From contig NZ_SSND01000001.1 of NCBI RefSeq assembly GCF_004799285.1, positions 1,178,001 to 1,242,000 of the forward strand: a stretch of 64,000 bases of DNA. Reading direction: 5' to 3'. Positions 8,481 through 16,791 of this stretch are shown in pieces. Position numbers and translations under genes: made by a program. The notes below the pieces were generated by a model, which was not told the DNA's origin, did no database searches, and was given only the letters and a program-made list of their open reading frames with translations. Each line of letters begins with the position of its first letter. Position 1 is the first letter of the stretch. This DNA comes from Aliigemmobacter aestuarii (GTDB lineage Bacteria; Pseudomonadota; Alphaproteobacteria; Rhodobacterales; Rhodobacteraceae).

Positions 8481-9500
8481 TCAGCGGAACGGCGGGCTGT
8501 ACAGCAGGCCGCCCTGGGTCCACTGGGCGTTCAGGCCGCGCGCCAGGCCGATCGGGGTCGATTCACCGATGGTGGCGGCGAAGATCTCGCCATAGTTGCC
8601 GCTGGCGGCGATCGCCCGCTTGGCCCATTCCTTGTCCAGCTTGATCATCGCGCCCAGATCGTCTTCGGACGAGCCGAGCAGACGCTTCACTTCCGGGTTC
8701 GGCGAATTGGCGGCCTGTTCCTCGAGGTTGGCCGAGGTGATGCCGTATTCTTCGGCCGCGACCAGCGCGTTCAGGGTCCACATCACGATGTCGCCCCACT
8801 CGTTGTCACCGTGACGGACCAGCGGGCCCAGCGGTTCCTTCGAGATGATTTCCGGCAGGATGATGTGGTTTTCCGGGTCGGCAAAGGCCGCGCGGGTGGC
8901 GGCGAGACCCGAAGCGTCGGTGGTGTAGGCGTCGCAGGCACCGGCCAGATACTGCTGTTCGCCTTCCGCGTTCGTCTCGATCGCGACCGGCTGGTATTCC
9001 ATGTTGTTGGCCTTGAAGTAGTCGGCCAGGTTCAGTTCGGTCGTGGTGCCGGTCTGGATGCAGATCGTGGCCCCGGCCAGTTCCTTGGCCGACGAAACGC
9101 CCAGATCCTTGCGGACCATGAAGCCCTGACCGTCATAGTAGTTCACGCCGACGAAATCGAACTTCAGGTCGGTGTCGCGCGAGAAGGTCCAGGTGGTGTT
9201 GCGGGCCAGCATGTCGACCTCGCCCGAAGCCAGCGCGGTAAAGCGGGTCTGACCGGTGGTCGGCACGAACTTCACCTTGGCCGGGTCGCCCAGAACGGCG
9301 GCCGCGACCGCGCGGCACACTGCAACGTCAAAGCCGGTCCAGTTGCCGTTGGCATCCGGAACCGCAAAACCGGTCAGACCGGTGGTCACGCCGCAATTCA
9401 GCTCGCCGCGGGCCTTCACATCGTCCAGCGTCGCCGCCGAAGCGATGCCGGCCGACAGGGCGGCGGCAGAGAGCGTGCCAAGGAATACGGATTTTTTCAT
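8481..9500 (-). CDS. bztA: Amino-acid ABC transporter substrate-binding protein (BztA-like)
   Basis: A 339-residue periplasmic binding protein of the polar-amino-acid family. An N-terminal signal peptide is clear: 'MKKSVFLGTLSAAALSAG' and a cleavage site near 'IASAATLDD'. The mature start 'TLDDVKARGELNCGV' and later 'WTGFDVAVCRAVAAAVLGD' are typical of BztA/AapJ. The frame is open to 9632, but ATG 9500 follows GGAAGAGGT and gives a proper signal peptide, so it was chosen. First gene of the bzt operon, separated from the rest by a hairpin, which fits the excess of binding protein usual in ABC importers. Confidence 0.95.
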   Translation of the reverse strand: MKKSVFLGTLSAAALSAGIASAATLDDVKARGELNCGVTTGLTGFAVPDANGNWTGFDVAVCRAVAAAVLGDPAKVKFVPTTGQTRFTALASGEVDMLARNTTWTFSRDTDLKFDFVGVNYYDGQGFMVRKDLGVSSAKELAGATICIQTGTTTELNLADYFKANNMEYQPVAIETNAEGEQQYLAGACDAYTTDASGLAATRAAFADPENHIILPEIISKEPLGPLVRHGDNEWGDIVMWTLNALVAAEEYGITSANLEEQAANSPNPEVKRLLGSSEDDLGAMIKLDKEWAKRAIAASGNYGEIFAATIGESTPIGLARGLNAQWTQGGLLYSPPFR

Positions 9501-9603
9501 GCTTACCTCTTCCTGAGTTTCCGCCGGATTTGCGGCGGTTTTCTTTGTTGGTTCCCGTTCACGGGTCTGAAACTGGCGAAGGATCGCCCCCCAGTGAGGC
9601 GCA

Positions 9604-9632
9604 GTTTCAAACAAAGCGCTTTGAAAGGTCAA
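9604..9632 (-). promoter_or_regulatory. Candidate promoter of bztA with a palindrome in the spacer
   Basis: On the - strand, TTGACC (9627-9632), 17-nt spacer, TGAAAC (9604-9609). The spacer holds a perfect 12-bp palindrome CAAAGCGCTTTG at 9612-9623. A central CG flanked by AAAG/CTTT is like LacI-family operators. The -10 match is weak, so the promoter is tentative; the palindrome is certain. Confidence 0.45.
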
Positions 9633-9731
9633 GAGGCACGACGGCAGAAAGGAAATTTAGCGCGAACATAAGGTCTTGGCCCCTGCAGCGCGCAATTTCC
9701 TTCTGGGCGATAGGAAGGGTTGGACAGATTG

Positions 9732-10439
9732 TTACCGACACAATCCGTAGAATCGTGCCGCATGAAGCAGATCGGCCCTTTTGCGGGCGGCGGATTCGGC
9801 GGCTTCCTCGTCCTCGCCCCAAAGTTCGGCCTGCCAGGTCTCGTCGATCCGCGACAGGGTCCAGGCCTCTTCCGCCGACAGCCGCCCGTCGATCACCGCC
9901 AGCCCAAGGACAAGCGATCCTGAGATCGCCACCAGATCGTGCAGCGCGGCCAGTTCGAAGGCCGTGGTCGACCGCACGCGCTGTGCAAGGGCGTCGAGGC
10001 TGGCAGCGTCCTGCGGCACCGGTATGACGCCGATGCCCGTTTTCAGCGGGGCGTTCTGGGTATCGTGCGCCCAATCCAGCAACGGGTCCCAGCCGGTCTT
10101 CTGGCGGATGACAAGGCCTTCGGGTTCCTCGGCGCGATAGCACAGAAGATCACTGGCGCCATAGGCCGCGATCATCCCGGCCACATCCGCGAACTGCACG
10201 CGCACCTTGTCGATGGCGGAATTCGCGGTGCGGGTGCAGGGCATGGTTTCGGGGCGCACGACACCGTCCTGCGCGTTCCATTCGGCGGCGATCGCCTCGG
10301 CCAGGGCGCGTGTCGGCACCACAAGCGGCGCCTTCGCCGGGGTCTTGACCGGCCGGCCATCCAGCCGCACGGTGAACCCGCCCTCGCAGGGCTCGGCCGT
10401 GGCCGTTTTCCAGAACCGCTTTGCCGTCCAGCCGGTCAT
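9732..10439 (-). CDS. ATP12 family chaperone
   Basis: A 235-residue homologue of the mitochondrial F1-ATPase assembly factor Atp12, found widely in alphaproteobacteria, where it is thought to help the F1 alpha subunit fold. Family stretches visible are 'FTVRLDGRPVKTPAKAPLVVP', the 'EWNAQ' motif, 'DLLCYRAEEPEGL' and 'WDPLLDWA'. ATG 10439 was chosen over the open frame to 10634 because it overlaps the stop of the pseudouridine synthase gene by 4 nt. Bacterial function is inferred from the mitochondrial protein. Confidence 0.9.
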   Translation of the reverse strand: MTGWTAKRFWKTATAEPCEGGFTVRLDGRPVKTPAKAPLVVPTRALAEAIAAEWNAQDGVVRPETMPCTRTANSAIDKVRVQFADVAGMIAAYGASDLLCYRAEEPEGLVIRQKTGWDPLLDWAHDTQNAPLKTGIGVIPVPQDAASLDALAQRVRSTTAFELAALHDLVAISGSLVLGLAVIDGRLSAEEAWTLSRIDETWQAELWGEDEEAAESAARKRADLLHAARFYGLCR

Positions 10440-11485
10440 TTCGCACGGTCCCCGAACGGATCGGCGGGCACATCCGTCTCGTTCCAGTCGAGGGCCTTCC
10501 AGGTCTTGGCCATGTGATCGGGCAAGGGGGCGACGAAGGTCAACAGCTTCTTGGTGATCGGGTGTTCTATGGTCAACTGGCGGGCGTGCAGATGCAGCTT
10601 GCGGCTGATCTCGCCGCCGATTTGTGCGCCCCAACCGTCGCCCGCATTCTCGGCGCTGGAGCCGCCGTACTTGCCGTCACCGATGATCGGGTGACCCAGC
10701 TCCGCCATATGGGCGCGAAGCTGGTGGGTGCGCCCGGTGACGGGTTCCAGCGCCATCCAGGACAGCCGGTTGCCCAGGAACCACAGAGTGAAGAAATCGG
10801 TCTGCGCGCGCTTGGCTTCGGGATGGTCTGCCACCTTCGCCGGGTGGATGCAGATCATCTTTTCGCCCTCGCCGCCGCGCCCGTGCCCCGGCGCCTTCAT
10901 CAGCGCGTATTTGATGCTGCCCATCTTGGGCTGCGGCACACCGGCGACGACGGCCCAATAGATCTTGCGCGTGTTGCGGTGGCGGAACGCCTCGGACAGG
11001 GCACGCGCGACACGGTCTGTGCGCGCCAGCACCAGAACGCCCGACGTGTCCTTGTCCAGACGGTGCACAAGCTTGGGCCGGTCCTTGTAGCCGAACTTCA
11101 GCGCCTCGGTCAGGCCGTCCACGTGGCGGTCCCCCTGCCCCGACCCGCCCTGCGAGGGCAGCCCCGGCGGCTTGTTCAGCACGATGATGTGTTCGTCCCT
11201 GAAGATCACCGCATTCTGGATCATGCGCGCATCGGCGGGGCTGACCCCGTCGGGCCGCGGCCGCGAGGGCGCATCGACCGACGGCAGGGGCGGTACGCGG
11301 ATCACCTGCCCGGGGCCGACCCGGTCGGATGCCTTCGCCCGCGCGCCGTCTACCCGCACCTGCCCGGTGCGGCACATCTTTTCCACCGCGCCTTGGGTGA
11401 CATGGGGAAAGCGCCGCTTGAACCAGCGGTCAAGGCGCTGTTCGCCCTCGTCCTCGGAAACGGTCAGAAGTTTCACACCGCTCAT
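10436..11485 (-). CDS. rluC: RluA/RluC family 23S rRNA pseudouridine synthase
   Basis: A 349-residue RNA pseudouridine synthase. An S4 RNA-binding domain fills about residues 15-65 ('RLDRWFKRRFPHVT', 'GQVRVDGARAKASDRV') and the catalytic domain follows. The catalytic Asp is Asp144 in 'HRLDKDTSG', and 'GRTHQLRAHM' is the conserved late motif. RluC modifies three uridines of 23S rRNA; the exact sites here are inferred from family only. The chosen start at 11485 overlaps the crcB stop by 4 nt; the frame open to 11866 runs through crcB. Confidence 0.9.
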   Translation of the reverse strand: MSGVKLLTVSEDEGEQRLDRWFKRRFPHVTQGAVEKMCRTGQVRVDGARAKASDRVGPGQVIRVPPLPSVDAPSRPRPDGVSPADARMIQNAVIFRDEHIIVLNKPPGLPSQGGSGQGDRHVDGLTEALKFGYKDRPKLVHRLDKDTSGVLVLARTDRVARALSEAFRHRNTRKIYWAVVAGVPQPKMGSIKYALMKAPGHGRGGEGEKMICIHPAKVADHPEAKRAQTDFFTLWFLGNRLSWMALEPVTGRTHQLRAHMAELGHPIIGDGKYGGSSAENAGDGWGAQIGGEISRKLHLHARQLTIEHPITKKLLTFVAPLPDHMAKTWKALDWNETDVPADPFGDRAK

Positions 11486-11856
11486 AGCATCTGCCTCGCC
11501 ACGATCAGGCCGGCGGCAATGGCCGCAAGCGAAAGAAGGACCGACAGCAGGACATAGGCCCCCGCCGCCATGACCTGACCCCGCTCCCACAGGGTGATCG
11601 CGTCCAGTGAGAAGGCCGAAAAGGTGGTGAAGCCGCCCAGAACCCCGGTCATCAGAAAGGGTGTGGCCTTCGTGCCACCCTTCTGCACCAGAGCCACGAC
11701 CAGAACGCCCATCAGAAACGATCCCAGCACGTTCACGATCATCGTGCCGTAGGGGAACCCCGCGCCAAGCCAGTGCCGTGCGGCGACATTGGCCAGATGG
11801 CGCAGCGATGCGCCGAGAGCCCCCCCAAGGGCAACCTGTGACAGCGTAAGGATCAT
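11482..11856 (-). CDS. crcB: Fluoride efflux transporter CrcB/Fluc
   Basis: A 124-residue four-helix membrane protein forming dual-topology fluoride channels. The motifs 'GGALGASLRHL', 'GTMIVNVLGSFLMG' and 'GGFTTFSAF' are all present; the last includes the Phe/Thr residues lining the fluoride path. ATG 11856 gives the usual family length. No fluoride riboswitch is evident in the 102-nt leader, which instead holds two hairpins that belong to the end of rarA. Confidence 0.93.
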   Translation of the reverse strand: MILTLSQVALGGALGASLRHLANVAARHWLGAGFPYGTMIVNVLGSFLMGVLVVALVQKGGTKATPFLMTGVLGGFTTFSAFSLDAITLWERGQVMAAGAYVLLSVLLSLAAIAAGLIVARQML

Positions 11857-11909
11857 CCGCCTGCAATCCTTTGCCCGCACCGCATTGTCAACACCTGCCG
11901 CCGGCAAAC

Positions 11910-11958
11910 CGATTTTTCTGCGAAAAATCGCCCTTCCCGATCTTCGCAGAAGATCGGG
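11910..11958 (-). terminator. Paired hairpins after rarA
   Basis: Two stem-loops in tandem: 11936-11945/11949-11958 (10 bp, abutting the rarA stop) and 11910-11918/11922-11930 (9 bp with T and A runs). Their loops are complementary (GCA and TGC). The two units are inverted copies of a TTCTGCGAA core, so a single longer stem is also possible. Confidence 0.65.
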
Positions 11959-13272
11959 TCAGCCGACCTGCCGTTTGCTGCGGAGCCGGGCGAAATAATC
12001 CACGCGCTTTTTCAGCTCGCGCTCGAAGCCGCGTTCGGGGGGCGTGTAATAGACCGGGCGGCGCATGCCTTCGGGGAAATAGTCCTGCCCCGAAAAGCCA
12101 TCCTCGGCATCGTGGTCATAGGCATAGCCCGAACCATAGCCCTGATCCTTCATCATCCGCGTCGGCGCGTTCAGGATATGCTTGGGCGGCATCAGGCTGC
12201 CGGTGTCGCGCGCGGCCGCTCGCGCCGCCTTGTAGGCCACATAGGCCGCGTTCGACTTCGGCGCCAGCGCCAGATAGACCACCGCCTGCGCAAGCGCAAG
12301 TTCGCCTTCGGGGCTGCCAAGGCGTTCGTAGGTCTGCCAGCCCTGAAGGCAGACTTCCTGCGCCTGCGGGTCGGCGAGGCCGATATCCTCGACCGCCATC
12401 CGGGTCAGGCGACGCGCCAGAAAGCGCGGATCCTCGCCCCCTTCCAGCATCCGCGCGAACCAGTAGAGCGCCGCGTCCGGATCGGAGCCGCGCACCGATT
12501 TGTGCAGCGCCGAGATGAGGTTGTAATGTTCGTCGCCCGACTTGTCGTATTTCGCCGCCCGCCGCATCAGACGCTGGGCCAGCTGATCCCGCGTCAGAGG
12601 ATGCGCCAGCTTCCACGAGGCGACCTGTTCCACAAGGTTGAGAAGCGCACGGCCATCGCCATCGGCCATTTCCAGCATCGCCTCGCGCGCCTCGCCATTC
12701 AACGGCAGCGTCCGGCCCAGTTCCTTTTCCGCCCGTTGCGCCAGCCGTTCCAGATCGGCCAGCGACAGACGTTCCAGAACGATCACCTGCGACCGTGACA
12801 GAAGCGCGGCGTTCAGTTCGAATGACGGGTTCTCGGTGGTGGCGCCGACCAGAAGGATCGTGCCGTCTTCCATATGCGGCAGGAAGCCGTCCTGCTGCGC
12901 CTTGTTGAACCGGTGGATCTCGTCCACGAACAGAAGCGTGCCCTGCCCGTTCTGGCGGCGCAGCTTCGCGGCCTCGAACACTTTGCGCAGATCCGGAACA
13001 CCAGTGAAGATCGCCGAAATCTGAACGAAGGCCAGATCGGTTTCAGCGGCCAGAAGCCGGGCGATCGTCGTCTTGCCCACGCCCGGCGGCCCCCAGAGGA
13101 TCAGCGACGACAGGCTTCCGGCGACCAGCATCGCGCCCAGCGGGCCTTCGGGCGACAGCACCTTTTCCTGCCCGATGACCTCGGCCAGCGTGCGCGGGCG
13201 CAGCCTGTCGGCAAGGGGCCGCGGGCCTTCTGCATGGGCAGGCTGGGGGGCTGTATCGAACAGGTCAGGCAT
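11959..13272 (-). CDS. rarA: Replication-associated recombination protein A (RarA/MgsA)
   Basis: A 437-residue AAA+ ATPase related to clamp loaders, acting at stalled replication forks. Walker A 'GPPGVGKT' is at 61-68, Walker B 'DEIH' at 117-120, and 'TTENPSFE' with 'SRSQV' marks the sensor region. The C-terminal half has the RarA-specific '[13 protein letters not shown]' and 'GLADPQA' motifs of the tetramerisation domain. Full length. It follows the protease gene by 51 bp on the same strand. Confidence 0.96.
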   Translation of the reverse strand: MPDLFDTAPQPAHAEGPRPLADRLRPRTLAEVIGQEKVLSPEGPLGAMLVAGSLSSLILWGPPGVGKTTIARLLAAETDLAFVQISAIFTGVPDLRKVFEAAKLRRQNGQGTLLFVDEIHRFNKAQQDGFLPHMEDGTILLVGATTENPSFELNAALLSRSQVIVLERLSLADLERLAQRAEKELGRTLPLNGEAREAMLEMADGDGRALLNLVEQVASWKLAHPLTRDQLAQRLMRRAAKYDKSGDEHYNLISALHKSVRGSDPDAALYWFARMLEGGEDPRFLARRLTRMAVEDIGLADPQAQEVCLQGWQTYERLGSPEGELALAQAVVYLALAPKSNAAYVAYKAARAAARDTGSLMPPKHILNAPTRMMKDQGYGSGYAYDHDAEDGFSGQDYFPEGMRRPVYYTPPERGFERELKKRVDYFARLRSKRQVG

Positions 13273-13323
13273 GGGCCGACTGTGACGCGGGTTCGGGCCT
13301 TGCGCAATGGCCGCCGCGACCCC

Positions 13324-14721
13324 TCACAGGCGGAATCGCATGCCGATGCGCTGGCCCCCGCGCAAGATATCAACGCGCCAGAAGCGTTGCGTGGATTGCG
13401 TGGCGCGCGCCACATCGGCGGTCGTCAGGATCGGCTGATCGGCGATGGCCAGAAGGATGTCGCCGGGACGCAGGCCCGTGCGCGCGGCCAGATCCTGCAC
13501 ATCCGTCACCACCACCCCTTCGGAAGATGGAGGCAGGTCCATCTCGGCCTGCACGGCGGGGTTGATCCGCGCGACCGACAGCCCCCGGAACCAGTTTTCG
13601 CCGGTGATCGTCACGGCCTCGCGCGGGGGATCCTCGGGCGGCGCGATCAGCCGCACCGCGGCCTCGCGACGGGTGCCGTCGCGCAGGTAGATCACCTGCA
13701 GTTCGGATCCGATGCCCGCGGCGGACATGCGGAAGATCACCTCTTGCGGACTGTTCGTCATCTGCCCGCCCAAAGACAGGATCACGTCGCCCGCCACCAT
13801 TCCCGCCGCGGCAAAGGGGCTTGCGGGGTGCAGGCTGTGCAGGATCACGCCTTCGGGACGGTCAAGGCCAAGGGCCTCGGCAAGGCCCGCATCCACCTCT
13901 TGCCCGGTGACGCCGGCCCAGGGCCTGCGGAACCGGGTTTCCCCGGCCTTGGCCTGATCGACGACGCTGGCCACCAGATTGGCCGGAATCGCAAAGCCGA
14001 TTCCGTTCGATCCGCCAGAACGGGTCAGGATCGCCGTGTTGATGCCCACCAGACGGCCCGCCATGTCGACCAGCGCGCCGCCCGAATTGCCGGGGTTGAT
14101 GGCGGCGTCGGTCTGAAGGAAATAGCCGCGCCCGTCGCCGACCGACGCGACCGACCGCGCCAGCCCCGACACGATCCCCGAACTCACGGTCTGGCCAAGG
14201 CCGAAGGGGTTGCCGATCGCCAGCACCAGTTCGCCCACCTCGACCTCGTCGGAATTGCGGAAGGGAAGCGCGGGCAGGTCCTCGGCCCCCTGAAGCTGCA
14301 GGACGGCCAGATCGCTTTGCTGATCGGCCAGCAGGACATCGGCCAGATATTCGCGGCCATCGTTCAGGACCACTCGGATTTCGGTCGCCTGGCCGACGAC
14401 ATGGTGGTTCGACACCACAAGCCCGTCGGGCGACACGATCACGCCCGATCCCAGCGAATTCTCGATTTGCGGCGTGACCTGCCCGAAGTCGCGGAAAAGC
14501 TGGTCGAAGAAGGGATCGGCGGCGAACATGCTTTGCCGGCGCTGCACCACGACGGTGGCATAGATATTCACCACCGCCGGTGCGGCCGCCTTGACCACCG
14601 GCGTGAAGGACAGGGTGATCTGCGATTGGGAAGACGGCACGACGGTTTCGGCCCGAAGGGGCGCAGCCACCGAAAGTGCCACGAGAATCAGGGTGCCAAG
14701 AAGGCCGCGTGCGGTTGCCAT
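13324..14721 (-). CDS. Do/DegP-type periplasmic serine protease
   Basis: A 465-residue HtrA-family protease and chaperone for misfolded envelope proteins. A signal peptide covers about 1-24 ('LILVALSVAAPLRAE'). The catalytic triad is His107 ('SNHHVVG'), Asp137 ('SDLAV') and Ser213 ('GNSGGALV'). Two PDZ domains follow (about 240-335 and 365-460), the second ending 'RFWRVDILRGGQRIGMRF'. Family length is normal. DegP, DegQ and MucD-type cannot be told apart here, so no symbol is given. Confidence 0.93.
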   Translation of the reverse strand: MATARGLLGTLILVALSVAAPLRAETVVPSSQSQITLSFTPVVKAAAPAVVNIYATVVVQRRQSMFAADPFFDQLFRDFGQVTPQIENSLGSGVIVSPDGLVVSNHHVVGQATEIRVVLNDGREYLADVLLADQQSDLAVLQLQGAEDLPALPFRNSDEVEVGELVLAIGNPFGLGQTVSSGIVSGLARSVASVGDGRGYFLQTDAAINPGNSGGALVDMAGRLVGINTAILTRSGGSNGIGFAIPANLVASVVDQAKAGETRFRRPWAGVTGQEVDAGLAEALGLDRPEGVILHSLHPASPFAAAGMVAGDVILSLGGQMTNSPQEVIFRMSAAGIGSELQVIYLRDGTRREAAVRLIAPPEDPPREAVTITGENWFRGLSVARINPAVQAEMDLPPSSEGVVVTDVQDLAARTGLRPGDILLAIADQPILTTADVARATQSTQRFWRVDILRGGQRIGMRFRL

Positions 14722-14800
14722 CCGTGCCTCGCTGCGATGTAGGGTTCGCCCTGCGATATGGAACCGCAGCGCAGGAACCGCAAGCCGGTCTGGCCCCGCG

Positions 14801-15388
14801 TCAGTGCAGCTTTTCCGCCAGATTCACCCAGACGGCCTGGCTTTCATAGCCTTCGAAGGTCAGGATGCGCCCGGCCGGTTCGATGTCGAGGTTGCAGCGC
14901 GAGGCCCAACGAGGCCAGTTGGCCGGGATGATGCCGATGACGCGGGTCGCGCCCAGATCGCGCGCGGCCTTGGTCATCTCCATGATCAGATGGGCATGCA
15001 CCATGCGGCGGATCTTCATCGGCGTGGTATGCGACACGAACACCCGGCTCGATTCCCAGATATGCGGATCAACGGGCGCCTCGAAGTCGATCAGGTCCCG
15101 CGGGATCGATTCCAGCAGGCCGCGCTGCGCATCGCGGATCATGTAGGAATAGATGCCACAGCGCGTGGTCGTGGGCGTCAGGCGGATGCCGGCAAGGATT
15201 TCAAGCCCGTCGTGCACCGCGATCCAGCGGCTGGCCGGGGTGTCGTACTGGTCGTATTCCATCCCGTCTGCCTCGGGAAGGTCCCAGCCGTTCTGGACGA
15301 TGAACGATTGCCGCCGTGCACGAAACAAGTTTGCCAACAACTCGCCATGGTTGTGCATGTTGGCAAAAGAGAGCGTGGTCGTCTGCAT
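14801..15388 (-). CDS. Acyl-homoserine-lactone synthase (LuxI family)
   Basis: A 195-residue autoinducer synthase joining S-adenosylmethionine and an acyl carrier to make an N-acyl-homoserine lactone. The conserved positions of the family are present at near-standard spacing: Arg25, Phe29, Trp35, Asp46, Asp49, Arg69, Glu112 and Arg115 ('ESSRVFV'). GGAG lies 8 nt before ATG 15388. It sits 60 bp downstream of a LuxR-type regulator on the same strand, the usual quorum-sensing pair. Acyl chain length cannot be read from the sequence. Confidence 0.92.
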   Translation of the reverse strand: MQTTTLSFANMHNHGELLANLFRARRQSFIVQNGWDLPEADGMEYDQYDTPASRWIAVHDGLEILAGIRLTPTTTRCGIYSYMIRDAQRGLLESIPRDLIDFEAPVDPHIWESSRVFVSHTTPMKIRRMVHAHLIMEMTKAARDLGATRVIGIIPANWPRWASRCNLDIEPAGRILTFEGYESQAVWVNLAEKLH

Positions 15389-15448
15389 TTTGTCGTCTCC
15401 GGCTAAGTCATTCGTTATTCCGGAAACCCCGCGTCGACAGGAGACGGA

Positions 15449-16123
15449 CTAGATCAGGCGATAGTCTTTCGCCCGCTGAATGGCTTCAGCCGTAGTCCGA
15501 GCCAGGAGCCTGATGCGAGCCGAGTTCAGCCGCGCCTTGAGCGCGCTTTCCGAAATGCTGAGCTTGGCCGCAGCTGCCGCATGGCGATCTCCTGCCGCAA
15601 TCAGCCGCAGGGCTTCGATCTGCGCTTCCGTCAGACTTTCCGGCGGCTGCGTGATTTCGTGCAGCCGCAGGACGATATCCTGGAAACGCCTTACCTCATC
15701 ATCTGCAAACTCGCGATCCGACCGGGCCATGCCGGCAATGGTGCGCGAGGATACCGGGCCGCATGCCACCGCGGCACCATACACCAACCCGTGTTCCGCG
15801 GCCTCCCGAAGGATGCCGAAGGTATCGGGGATGGCCATCTCACTCCACCGGGTGGCACCGATGGTCGAAAACCCCCAGGCGACCATCGGGTCACGCATGG
15901 CGTAACCGTGTTCGGTATAATGGTCGGTCCAGTTCTGGTCGTAGGTGCTGAACGTCACAAGCGGCGAAGTGAAGCGGATGTGCAGACCCAGATAGTAACC
16001 GGCCGGCGCCAGAAGCGTCAGCTGATGCAGTTCCAGATCTATTCCAAACTTTACGGACATGTATCTTCGACGGTCAGCGATTCTCTTCGGAGAATATGTT
16101 GGGTTTTGGAAACGATCCACCAT
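15449..16123 (-). CDS. LuxR family transcriptional regulator with autoinducer-binding domain
   Basis: A 224-residue regulator that should bind the lactone made by the next gene. The N-terminal domain carries the ligand-pocket pattern YxxxWxxxYx8DP: Tyr61, Trp65, Tyr69 and Asp78, matching TraR spacing. The C-terminal domain (about 160-224, 'LTEAQIEALRLIAAG...') is a LuxR helix-turn-helix whose recognition part 'HAAAAAKLSISESALKARL' departs from the usual EIA/VxxH pattern. ATG 16123 was chosen because it places the Trp near its usual position; ATG 16060 is an alternative, with a small TTCG hairpin at 16080-16095 between the two. Confidence 0.88.
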   Translation of the reverse strand: MVDRFQNPTYSPKRIADRRRYMSVKFGIDLELHQLTLLAPAGYYLGLHIRFTSPLVTFSTYDQNWTDHYTEHGYAMRDPMVAWGFSTIGATRWSEMAIPDTFGILREAAEHGLVYGAAVACGPVSSRTIAGMARSDREFADDEVRRFQDIVLRLHEITQPPESLTEAQIEALRLIAAGDRHAAAAAKLSISESALKARLNSARIRLLARTTAEAIQRAKDYRLI

Positions 16124-16196
16124 TGAATCAAGCAAGACGATATTTGATGGTTAACAATGGGTTAATTTTGTCTCTTAATGTGGTTTTCCGGCCATG

Positions 16197-16220
16197 AAAA
16201 AGGCCCGCCGAGGGCGGGCC
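16197..16220 (-). terminator. Terminator of the alpha operon after rplQ
   Basis: On the - strand GGCCCGCC-CTC-GGCGGGCC followed by TTTTT; 8-bp stem, 29 nt past the rplQ stop. It separates the ribosomal block from luxR. Confidence 0.92.
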
Positions 16221-16249
16221 TTTCACCAGTTTTCACTGGGTTTTTCCGA

Positions 16250-16669
16250 TTATTCCTCGGTGGCTTCCTCGGCCGCGGCGCGGGCGTGGTCGGCCGCACC
16301 CTTGGCAGAAGTGTCACGGTCAACGAATTCGATGATCGCCATCGGCGCCATGTCGCCATAGCGGAAACCGGCCTTCAGGACGCGAACGTAGCCGCCGTTG
16401 CGTTCCTTGTAGCGGGGGCCGAGCACTTCGAACAGGCGTGCGACATGCATGTCCTGCTTCAGCTGGGCAGCCGCCTGGCGGCGGGCGTGCAGATCGCCCC
16501 GCTTGGCCAGCGTGATCAGCTTTTCGATGATCGGGCGCAGTTCCTTGGCCTTGGGCAGGGTCGTCTTGATCTGCTCATGCTCGATCAGCGAGCCGGCCAT
16601 GTTGGCGAACAGCGCCTTGCGGTGTTCGTGGGTGCGGTTCAGGCGGCGATAGCCACGGGCGTGACGCAT
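16250..16669 (-). CDS. rplQ: 50S ribosomal protein L17
   Basis: A 139-residue L17, which lies on the large subunit near the exit tunnel. The opening '[19 protein letters not shown]' and '[16 protein letters not shown]' are diagnostic. The C-terminus has a short acidic Ala/Glu-rich tail, as in other alphaproteobacteria. Last gene of the alpha operon (rpsM-rpsK-rpoA-rplQ); a strong terminator follows. Confidence 0.98.
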   Translation of the reverse strand: MRHARGYRRLNRTHEHRKALFANMAGSLIEHEQIKTTLPKAKELRPIIEKLITLAKRGDLHARRQAAAQLKQDMHVARLFEVLGPRYKERNGGYVRVLKAGFRYGDMAPMAIIEFVDRDTSAKGAADHARAAAEEATEE

Positions 16670-16705
16670 GTGTTTTCTCCTTACGTCTCTTTTGCTTTGT
16701 CAGAG

Positions 16706-16730
16706 GCGGGCCTGTGCGTTGCAGGCCCGC
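16706..16730 (-). promoter_or_regulatory. Hairpin in the rpoA-rplQ gap
   Basis: 9-bp stem GCGGGCCTG/CAGGCCCGC with a 7-nt loop and no U tract after it. More likely an mRNA stability or processing element than a terminator. Confidence 0.6.
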
Positions 16731-16791
16731 TCGCCTTGGGGCTTGCGCCCATGTGGTCCCCGGCAGATCCGGGCATTTTCCCGTTCGTCGA

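Noticed and set aside
11857-11958. Fluoride riboswitch ahead of crcB
   Set aside because: The sequence upstream of crcB on its own strand is the end of rarA with the paired hairpins; no riboswitch core was recognised.
15389-15448. lux box ahead of luxI
   Set aside because: Only a short TTCCGGAA palindrome is present; no 18-20 bp dyad matching a lux-type box could be supported.
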